The position numbers and the translations under genes were made by a program. From Desulfohalobiaceae bacterium (GTDB lineage Bacteria; Desulfobacterota; Desulfovibrionia; Desulfovibrionales; Desulfothermaceae), in contig JAIPDU010000008.1 in the NCBI GenBank assembly GCA_021737525.1, positions 1 to 18,198 on the forward strand: 18,198 nt of DNA, in the 5' to 3' direction. The notes under the pieces are model-generated. The model had not been told where the DNA came from. It made no database searches and saw nothing but the letters and a program-made list of their open reading frames with translations. Of the stretch, positions 7,161 through 15,987 are shown piece by piece (the first letter of the stretch is position 1; each line of letters begins with the position of its first letter).

Positions 7161-7375
7161 ACCAGTACTTTTTCCGCAAGTCCCTGCCCCAGGCTCAGGT
7201 CGGAGCCGCGGACCTTGAGACGGACAGGTCCGCGCCCGCCGGAGACGATGAGGATCTCGGTCCCCGGGGTGAATCCCAGGGCGTAGAGGCGGGATCGGGC
7301 TCCTCCGCCCCCGGCAAGGGTGGCCACGGAAACCTTGCTGCCGGAGGGAAAATGATTTAGGGGATAGGGCGTCAC
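7145..7375 (-). CDS. feoA: FeoA-domain protein (first of two)
   Basis: About 76 aa single-domain FeoA protein with the typical pattern ARSRLYALGFTPGTEI ... GPVRLKVRGSDLSLGQGLA; likely cytoplasmic. The open frame also allows ATG at 7381, but AGGAG (7382-7386 on the plus strand) abuts that ATG with no spacer, while it lies 6 nt before the in-frame GTG at 7375. I therefore prefer GTG; the protein would then begin MTPYPLNHF. It is the first gene after the promoter at 7455-7483 and the DtxR-like box at 7433-7451, so its expression is probably metal-controlled. Paired feoA genes occur in many Desulfovibrionales feo loci, but there feoB follows; here rtcB does. Confidence 0.87.
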   Translation of the reverse strand: MTPYPLNHFPSGSKVSVATLAGGGGARSRLYALGFTPGTEILIVSGGRGPVRLKVRGSDLSLGQGLAEKVLVTRME

Positions 7376-7432
7376 GGACATCTCCTGCTGACTCGTTTCA
7401 TCCGGAGAGCGGGCTCTTCGGATGCGAGCTTG

Positions 7433-7451
7433 TTATGTTTGGTTCACCTAA
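7433..7451 (-). promoter_or_regulatory. DtxR/IdeR-like 19-bp operator upstream of feoA-feoA-rtcB
   Basis: On the minus strand this reads TTAGGTGAACCAAACATAA. It agrees at 15 of 19 positions with the known DtxR/IdeR consensus (TWAGGTWAGSCTWACCTWA) and is an imperfect palindrome (GTTANGT ... ACNTAAC once flanking bases are included). It begins 3 bp downstream of the -10 box and covers the predicted transcription start, a classic repressor position. Placement in front of two FeoA genes fits control by a ferrous or manganese sensor of the DtxR family. The regulator itself is not in the window. Confidence 0.6.
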
Positions 7452-7454
7452 CTT

Positions 7455-7483
7455 TCTATAGTCCTCAATTGCTCAGTTGTCAA
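7455..7483 (-). promoter_or_regulatory. Sigma70-type promoter for feoA-feoA-rtcB
   Basis: Minus strand: -35 TTGACA (7483-7478), 17-nt spacer, -10 TATAGA (7460-7455). The -35 is perfect, the -10 matches TATAAT at 5 of 6, and the spacing is ideal. The predicted start is near 7448, about 70 nt upstream of the first feoA start. This is the best promoter in the window. Confidence 0.75.
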
Positions 7484-7535
7484 GACTGGCCTGTTGCCCT
7501 GGCAGGCTGGCGGACTGAACCCGCGGCCCTGGTGT

Positions 7536-7564
7536 TTGCATATTTTTCCGGGGTCTTTTATTCT
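7536..7564 (+). promoter_or_regulatory. Candidate promoter for the carB-purF-kdsD-pbp1A run
   Basis: TTGCAT (7536-7541), 17-nt spacer, TATTCT (7559-7564), about 84 nt upstream of carB. The hexamers match consensus only moderately (3/6 and 4/6), but the spacing is right and it lies in the only AT-rich patch of the leader. Confidence 0.35.
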
Positions 7565-7567
7565 CAT

Positions 7568-7618
7568 GCGCGTTCGCAAGCGGTTGTCCCCACCGGACCG
7601 GGAGCAACCGGTACGCGC
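7568..7618 (+). promoter_or_regulatory. Nested leader stem-loop upstream of carB
   Basis: The outer arms GCGCGT (7568-7573) and ACGCGC (7613-7618) enclose inner arms CGGTTG-TCCC (7581-7590) and GGGA-G-CAACCG (7600-7610). If the promoter at 7536-7564 is right, transcription starts near 7571 and only the inner stem would form fully. No T run follows, so this is not an intrinsic attenuator. It may affect carB translation or transcript stability. Confidence 0.35.
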
Positions 7619-7647
7619 AACCCCTAACAGAACCGACGACACGACCT

Positions 7648-10893
<3,246 letters not shown>

Positions 10894-10909
10894 GAAGGCT
10901 CCGGTCAAA

Positions 10910-10938
10910 GCCCATCCGGGAATATTACCCGGATGGGC
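10910..10938 (+). promoter_or_regulatory. Perfect 11-bp hairpin between carB and purF
   Basis: GCCCATCCGGG (10910-10920), loop AATATTA, CCCGGATGGGC (10928-10938). It ends 15 nt before the preferred purF ATG (10954). No T run follows on the plus strand, so it is unlikely to stop transcription completely. It could partly terminate, protect the upstream carB message or modulate purF initiation. The alternative ATG at 10933 lies inside its 3' arm. Confidence 0.55.
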
Positions 10939-10953
10939 AAAGAGACGCTCTGC

Positions 10954-12345
10954 ATGAAAAAGGAACACTGCGGACTGATCGGGATCTACGGGCACAAGGA
11001 ATCGGCCAGGATGGCCTATTTCGGGCTCTACGCCCAGCAGCACCGCGGGCAGGAGAGCGCGGGCATCTCCACCTGGGACGGATGGAAGCTGCGGGAACAG
11101 CGGGGCATGGGCCTCGTCCCGGACGTTTTCCAGGAGCGCCATCTCTCCCGCGAGCTCAAGGGCGAGATCGCCATGGGCCACATCCGCTACTCCACAACCG
11201 GGGCCTCGCTGCTGCGCAACGCCCAACCCTTCCTGATCAACTTCCGGGGACGGCACATGGCCGTGGCCCACAACGGCAACCTGGTCAACAGCGCCGAGCT
11301 GCGGGACCGCCTGGAGTCGGGGGGATCCCTGTTCCAGACCAGCATGGACAGCGAGATCTTCCTCCATCTCATCGCCAAGCACCTGGATCACGGTCCGGTG
11401 GAAGAGGCCATCGTCCGGGCCTGCCAGGAAGTGCGCGGGGCGTACAGCTTCCTGTTCCAGGAGAACCACAAGCTCATCGCGGTGCGCGATCCCCACGGCT
11501 TTCGGCCCCTGGTTCTGGGCCGGGTGGGAGAGACCTACGTCTTTGCCTCAGAGACCTGCGCCCTGGATCTTCTGGACGCGGAATACCTGCGGGAGGTGGA
11601 GCCAGGGGAAATGGTGGTGCTGGAAAACGGGAGGATATCCTCGCGCAGCATCCGGCCCGGGGAACCAGTCAAGCGGGCCTATTGCATCTTCGAGCTCATC
11701 TATTTCGCCCGGCCGGATTCCACCGTCTTCGGGGAGAACGTGTACCAGCGGCGCAAGAACATGGGCGCTCAGCTGGCAAAGGAGGCTCCGGTTGACGCGG
11801 ATTTCTGCATGCCCTTTCCGGACTCCGGGGTCTACGCCGCCGTGGGGCACGCCCAGGCCTCGGGGCTGCCCTTTGAAAACGCCATGATCCGCAACCACTA
11901 CGTGGGGCGCACCTTTATTCAGCCCTCCCAGGACATGCGGGACTTCGGGGTCCGGATCAAGCTCAACCCGGTCAAGGAGATGATACGGGGCAAGCGGATC
12001 GTGATCGTGGAGGACTCCATCGTGCGCGGAACCACCATCCGGACCCGGATCAAGAACCTGCGGGAGCTCGGGGCCAAGGAGCTGCACCTGCGCGTAAGTT
12101 GTCCCCCCATCCGCCATCCCTGCTACTACGGGATCGACTTCTCCTCCAAGGGCGAGCTCATCGCTGCGAATCACTCCGTGGAGGACATCGCCGAATTCAT
12201 CGATCTGGACTCGCTGCACTACTTGAGCGTGGACGGCCTGCTGGAGGCGATGGGCGGAAGCACAAATTACTGTCTGGCCTGTTTCCAGGGGAGTTATCCC
12301 ACGCAGGTGGGGGCGAACTGTCAAAAGGCCTGTCTGGAAGTCTGA
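10954..12345 (+). CDS. purF: Amidophosphoribosyltransferase, [4Fe-4S] type
   Basis: 463 aa. Catalyses the first committed step of purine synthesis: PRPP plus glutamine to 5-phosphoribosylamine. The N-terminal Ntn glutaminase begins MKKEHCGLIGIYG: the nucleophile is Cys6, so a 5-residue propeptide must be removed. LQHRGQESAGI-type residues follow (AQQHRGQESAGI). The C-terminal phosphoribosyltransferase domain carries the PRPP loop VIVEDSIVRGTT. Cys244, Cys383, Cys440 and Cys443 (the last two in CLAC) match the cluster-ligand pattern of the Bacillus-type enzyme, so this is the Fe-S, oxygen-sensitive form. I prefer ATG 10954 to ATG 10933, since the latter lies in a hairpin and adds seven residues before the family start. 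The kdsD-like gene starts 3 nt after the stop. Confidence 0.96.
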   Translation: MKKEHCGLIGIYGHKESARMAYFGLYAQQHRGQESAGISTWDGWKLREQRGMGLVPDVFQERHLSRELKGEIAMGHIRYSTTGASLLRNAQPFLINFRGRHMAVAHNGNLVNSAELRDRLESGGSLFQTSMDSEIFLHLIAKHLDHGPVEEAIVRACQEVRGAYSFLFQENHKLIAVRDPHGFRPLVLGRVGETYVFASETCALDLLDAEYLREVEPGEMVVLENGRISSRSIRPGEPVKRAYCIFELIYFARPDSTVFGENVYQRRKNMGAQLAKEAPVDADFCMPFPDSGVYAAVGHAQASGLPFENAMIRNHYVGRTFIQPSQDMRDFGVRIKLNPVKEMIRGKRIVIVEDSIVRGTTIRTRIKNLRELGAKELHLRVSCPPIRHPCYYGIDFSSKGELIAANHSVEDIAEFIDLDSLHYLSVDGLLEAMGGSTNYCLACFQGSYPTQVGANCQKACLEV

Positions 12346-12348
12346 TAT

Positions 12349-13383
12349 ATGAAGGACAAGGAGCAACGCGACTGGGTGGCTTTGGCCCGTCAGGTCCTGG
12401 AGGCGGAGATCGACGGCCTCTATCTGGTCCGGGACAATCTGGACGCCGAATTCGAGCGGGCCCTGGAGATGATCGCCCGCTCCGCGGGGCGGGTCTTTGT
12501 CACCGGCATCGGCAAGTCCGGGCTTGTGGGGCGCAAGATCGCCGCGACCCTGAGCAGCACGGGAACCCCGGCCAGCTTTCTCCATCCCGTGGAAGGGGCC
12601 CACGGGGATCTGGGCATGATCCGGGAGGGTGACGTGGTCATTGCCATCTCCAACAGCGGGGAGACGGACGAGCTGAACGCGATCCTGCCCACCATGCTCT
12701 CCCTGGGCAGCCGGCTTGTGGGAATGACCGCGCGCAGGGAATCCACAATGGGTAGCATGTGCCACGCAGTGCTCAACACCTCGGTCCCCAGGGAGGCCTG
12801 CACCCTGAATCTGGCCCCAACCGCGAGCACCACCGCAACGCTGGCCCTGGGAGACGCACTGGCCGTGGGGCTCATCGAGTGGAAGGCCTTCGGCCGCGAG
12901 GATTTTCAGCGCTATCATCCCGGTGGGGATCTGGGCCGGCAGTTGAGCCTTTCCGTGGAGCAGGTCATGCACAGCGAGAACCTGCCCGTGGTCCGCGAGG
13001 GGAGTGTTCTGCAGGAGAGCCTGCGGCTCCTGGATTCCGGCGGTCTGGGCACAGTCGTGGTCCTGGACTCCGCTGGGAGGCTACAGGGGATCCTCACCGA
13101 CGGGGACGTGCGGCGCATGATCTGCCACAAGCGCTACAGCCTCCAGGACGAGGTCGAGGCCTATATGACGGTCCGTCCACGTTTCGCCAGGAAAGGGGAG
13201 AGAACGGCCCGCCTGCTGGAGATTATGGAGCAAAACGCCATAACCGTGCTGCCGGTGGTGGACGAAGACAGGCGCCTGGTGGGGATCGTTCATTTGCACG
13301 ATCTCCTGGGCAAGGGCAGAATAGCCTTTAACGGACAAACCCGCGCGGATACCGGTGGACACGGGTCCCGGGAGGACCTCTAA
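12349..13383 (+). CDS. kdsD: D-arabinose-5-phosphate isomerase (KpsF/GutQ family)
   Basis: 344 aa. Interconverts ribulose-5-phosphate and arabinose-5-phosphate, the precursor of Kdo for lipopolysaccharide. A SIS domain (about 40-180) is followed by two CBS domains (about 205-260 and 268-320). Residues Lys56, Glu108, Glu149 and His190 sit at a constant offset of three from the catalytic set described for E. coli KdsD (Lys59, Glu111, Glu152, His193), and the family stretch GTGKSG-like GIGKSG and YHPGGDLG are present. ATG 12349 is 3 nt after the purF stop and GGAAG lies 9 nt upstream, so translation is probably coupled. A ~24-residue polar tail follows CBS2. KdsD, GutQ and KpsF paralogues cannot be told apart by sequence alone; no gut or capsule genes are adjacent, so the Kdo role is favoured. 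Confidence 0.94.
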   Translation: MKDKEQRDWVALARQVLEAEIDGLYLVRDNLDAEFERALEMIARSAGRVFVTGIGKSGLVGRKIAATLSSTGTPASFLHPVEGAHGDLGMIREGDVVIAISNSGETDELNAILPTMLSLGSRLVGMTARRESTMGSMCHAVLNTSVPREACTLNLAPTASTTATLALGDALAVGLIEWKAFGREDFQRYHPGGDLGRQLSLSVEQVMHSENLPVVREGSVLQESLRLLDSGGLGTVVVLDSAGRLQGILTDGDVRRMICHKRYSLQDEVEAYMTVRPRFARKGERTARLLEIMEQNAITVLPVVDEDRRLVGIVHLHDLLGKGRIAFNGQTRADTGGHGSREDL

Positions 13384-13410
13384 ACACCGGGATTCCGGTA
13401 AGTTGAGCCT

Positions 13411-15789
13411 ATGCTGCGTTTCCTGAAATATTTCCTGATCATTTTTGTATGTCTGGTTGTCCTTGCAGCCGGGGGCGGTGCGGGGCTCTACTACTGGGCC
13501 GCGTCGGGGCTGCCCACCATGAAGAAGATCACCGACTACAACCCGCCCCTGACCACAACCATCTATTCCAGGAATGACAAAGTACTCGGATATCTGAGCA
13601 AAGAAAACAGGTTCCTTCGCTCCCAGGAGGAGATGACGGAACATGTGCGTCAGGCCTTTCTGGCGGCGGAGGACAGCGGCTTCTTTGAACACGGCGCCAT
13701 CGACTTCATGGGGATTCTCCGGGCCGCGATCAAGAATCTGCGGGCCGGTCAGATCGTGCAGGGAGGCAGCACCATCACCCAGCAGGTGGTCAAATCCCTG
13801 CTTCTGACTCCCAAGCGGAGCTACAAGCGCAAGCTCAAGGAGGCCATCCTGGCCTACCGCCTGGAGAAGCATCTCACCAAGGAAGAGATCCTGACCATCT
13901 ATCTGAACCAGATCTATCTGGGCGAGGGCGCCTACGGGGTGGAGGCGGCGGCAAGGGTCTACTTCGGCAAGCACGCGGACGAGCTCTCCCTGGCCGAATC
14001 CGCGCTTTTGGCGGGTCTGCCCAAGGCGCCCAGCCTGTACAATCCCTACGAGAATCCGGACAGGGCCCTCGAGAGGAGGACCTATGTCCTGCGCCAGATG
14101 CGCGATCTGGGATGGATTTCCAGCAAGCGCTTCGTCCAGGCAGCGGAAGAGCCCCTGGTGCTTCGCACCATGAAGGATCCCACCTGGCGGATCGCCCCGG
14201 ATTACGTGGAGCAGGTCCGGCGCTGGCTCATAGACGAATTCGGGCATGAACGGGTTTACGAGGAGGGTCTGCGCGTATACACCGCCGCGGACATGAAGCA
14301 CCAGAGGGCAGCGGAGGAAGCGGTGCGAGCCGGCCTGGAGGCCTCGACCAAGCGTCGCGGCTGGCGGGGACCGATCACTAGCTACAATGCCACTGGGGCC
14401 AAGGAGTTCCTCGGGGAGCAGAACGCTTCCGAGCAGATCGAGACCCTGCGTCAGGGGGAATGGATCAAGGTCCTGGTGGACGAGGTCCGGCCCGGGGGGG
14501 CCAGGGCGCGCTTCGCCAACGAGACCGCCTGGATGGATGTGGAGAGCATGGCCTGGTGTCGGGAGCTCAATCCGGAGAAGGCCCCGGAGGAAGTGCCCGA
14601 TGTGAAGAACGCGGAGAAGGTTCTCAACCCGGGTGACGTGGTCTGGGCCTCCCTGGACAGCAACGAACGGGACCAGAAGGACCGCTGGCTGCTGCGGCTG
14701 GAGCAGAAGCCCAGGGTCCAGGGCGCCCTCTTCTCCATGAGTCCGGAGAACGGTAAGGTGCGGGCCCTGATCGGAGGGTACGACTTCGATGAGAGCGAGT
14801 TCAACCGGGCCACCCAAGCCAAGCGGCAGCCGGGCTCCGCGTTCAAGCCCATCGTCTACTCCGCCGCCTTCGATCAGGGCATGACCCCTGCTACAAAGGT
14901 GCTGGATGCGCCCATCGTCTACCAGGACAATGCCACGAACTCCACCTGGAAGCCGCAGAACTACGAGCGGATGAACTTCGGCCCCACCATGCTCCGTACC
15001 GCACTGGTCAAGTCGCGGAATCTGGTCACCATCCGAGTGGCCCGGGAGATCGGCATCGACAGCGTGATTGAGCGGGCCAAGACCCTGGGGCTCGAGGGCG
15101 ACTTTCCCCGGAACCTCTCCGTGAGCCTGGGTTCCGGCTCGGTGAGCCTGCGTGGCATGTGCAGGGCCTACTCCGCCTTTGCCCGGAGCGACGGCTCCGT
15201 GGTGGAGCCGAGGCTGGTGCTCAAGGTGACCGATCCCTGGGGCGAGCCCCTGTACGAATCGAACAAGACGGTGCGAAACGCCATCAGCCCCCAGACCTCC
15301 TACATTATGGCCGACCTGATGCAGCAGGTGGTGCAACGCGGCACGGCCTGGCGGGTCAAGCGGGCCATGAACCGGCCCTTCGCCGGCAAGACCGGGACCA
15401 CGGACGAGCAGAAGGACGCCTGGTACATGGGTTTTTCTCCTTATCTTATGACAGGTGTCTTCGTGGGATTCGACGATCCGAAACCCATGGGCAAGTACGA
15501 GACCGGATCCCGCGCGGCCTCGCCCATCTGGATCGACTACCGCGAGCAGGTGGAATCCGAGTACCAGGCACAGGATTTCAGCAAGCCCCCGGGGATCGTC
15601 ATGGCCCGGGTAGATGCGGAAACCGGGCTTCTGGCCGGGCCTGACACCGAGGAGAGCTATATGATCCCCTTCAAGGCGGGGACTCAGCCCAAGAAGGTCT
15701 CTCCCTCCTCAGGCGACGGCTCCGGATCGGATGGCGGGGATGGAGGGTCCTCGCAGCAGCAGGGGGATCGGCTCAAGGAGATTTTTTAG
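13411..15789 (+). CDS. mrcA: Class A penicillin-binding protein 1A (bifunctional)
   Basis: 792 aa inner-membrane peptidoglycan synthase. One N-terminal signal-anchor helix (residues ~4-30) places the rest in the periplasm. The GT51 glycosyltransferase domain (~60-230) has catalytic Glu87 in EDSGFFEHGAIDF, the QGGSTITQQ motif and the LNQIYLGEGAYGVEAAA motif. A variable OB-like/linker region (about 300-430) precedes the transpeptidase, whose motifs are SxxK at Ser476 (PGSAFKP), SxN at Ser535 (KSRN) and KTG at Lys660 (AGKTGTTDE). All key residues are intact. The last ~35 residues are Ser/Gly/Gln-rich and probably disordered. It starts 27 nt after kdsD with only a weak ribosome site. The final G of its TAG stop is the first base of a heptamer array. 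Confidence 0.96.
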   Translation: MLRFLKYFLIIFVCLVVLAAGGGAGLYYWAASGLPTMKKITDYNPPLTTTIYSRNDKVLGYLSKENRFLRSQEEMTEHVRQAFLAAEDSGFFEHGAIDFMGILRAAIKNLRAGQIVQGGSTITQQVVKSLLLTPKRSYKRKLKEAILAYRLEKHLTKEEILTIYLNQIYLGEGAYGVEAAARVYFGKHADELSLAESALLAGLPKAPSLYNPYENPDRALERRTYVLRQMRDLGWISSKRFVQAAEEPLVLRTMKDPTWRIAPDYVEQVRRWLIDEFGHERVYEEGLRVYTAADMKHQRAAEEAVRAGLEASTKRRGWRGPITSYNATGAKEFLGEQNASEQIETLRQGEWIKVLVDEVRPGGARARFANETAWMDVESMAWCRELNPEKAPEEVPDVKNAEKVLNPGDVVWASLDSNERDQKDRWLLRLEQKPRVQGALFSMSPENGKVRALIGGYDFDESEFNRATQAKRQPGSAFKPIVYSAAFDQGMTPATKVLDAPIVYQDNATNSTWKPQNYERMNFGPTMLRTALVKSRNLVTIRVAREIGIDSVIERAKTLGLEGDFPRNLSVSLGSGSVSLRGMCRAYSAFARSDGSVVEPRLVLKVTDPWGEPLYESNKTVRNAISPQTSYIMADLMQQVVQRGTAWRVKRAMNRPFAGKTGTTDEQKDAWYMGFSPYLMTGVFVGFDDPKPMGKYETGSRAASPIWIDYREQVESEYQAQDFSKPPGIVMARVDAETGLLAGPDTEESYMIPFKAGTQPKKVSPSSGDGSGSDGGDGGSSQQQGDRLKEIF

Positions 15790-15837
15790 CGTTCCCCGTT
15801 CTGCGTTCAGCGTTCCCCGTTGGGCGTTGGGCGTTCA
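15789..15837. repeat. Heptamer array, 7 x NCGTTNN, on the pbp1A stop codon
   Basis: GCGTTCC, CCGTTCT, GCGTTCA, GCGTTCC, CCGTTGG, GCGTTGG and GCGTTCA in exact tandem. The first base is the G of the pbp1A TAG stop. This is the same family as the array at the rtcB 3' end (5297-5331), in the same orientation relative to the gene it follows. Confidence 0.88.
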
Positions 15838-15858
15838 AGATTTCGGGTTTCGAATTTG
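15838..15858. repeat. Heptamers, 3 x NRNTTTC-like
   Basis: AGATTTC, GGGTTTC and GAATTTG follow the preceding array in the same 7-nt register, with a shared TTT core. Short and degenerate. Confidence 0.55.
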
Positions 15859-15887
15859 TCCTTTCCTCTGATTCCCTGCGCCTCACG

Positions 15888-15915
15888 TCTAAGATCTGAT
15901 GTCAGGCGTCTGTGA
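15888..15915. repeat. Heptamers, 4 x TCWGNNN-like
   Basis: TCTAAGA, TCTGATG, TCAGGCG and TCTGTGA in tandem. Degenerate, but the period is again exactly seven. Confidence 0.5.
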
Positions 15916-15919
15916 ACCG

Positions 15920-15933
15920 CCAGTCACCAGTCA
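15920..15933. repeat. Two tandem CCAGTCA heptamers
   Basis: CCAGTCA at 15920-15926 and 15927-15933, identical copies. The following CGGATCC links to the ACGGATC family further on. Confidence 0.55.
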
Positions 15934-15948
15934 CGGATCCTTCCTTTG

Positions 15949-15976
15949 ACGGATCACGGATAACAGATAACTGATC
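15949..15976. repeat. Heptamer array, 4 x ACNGATN, at the U32 gene 3' end
   Basis: ACGGATC, ACGGATA, ACAGATA and ACTGATC in exact tandem, followed by a slipped ACGATCC. The array ends 11 nt before the stop triplet of the minus-strand U32 gene (15988-15990). Confidence 0.8.
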
Positions 15977-15987
15977 ACGATCCATTC

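Noticed and set aside
10933..10953. Upstream ATG for purF
   Set aside because: It lies in the 3' arm of a perfect hairpin, has no ribosome site, and would add seven residues before the family-typical MKKEHCG start.
13081..15336. A 751-codon open frame antisense to kdsD and pbp1A
   Set aside because: Same GC-driven shadow effect; the sense strand carries intact catalytic motifs and the antisense product has no recognisable domain.
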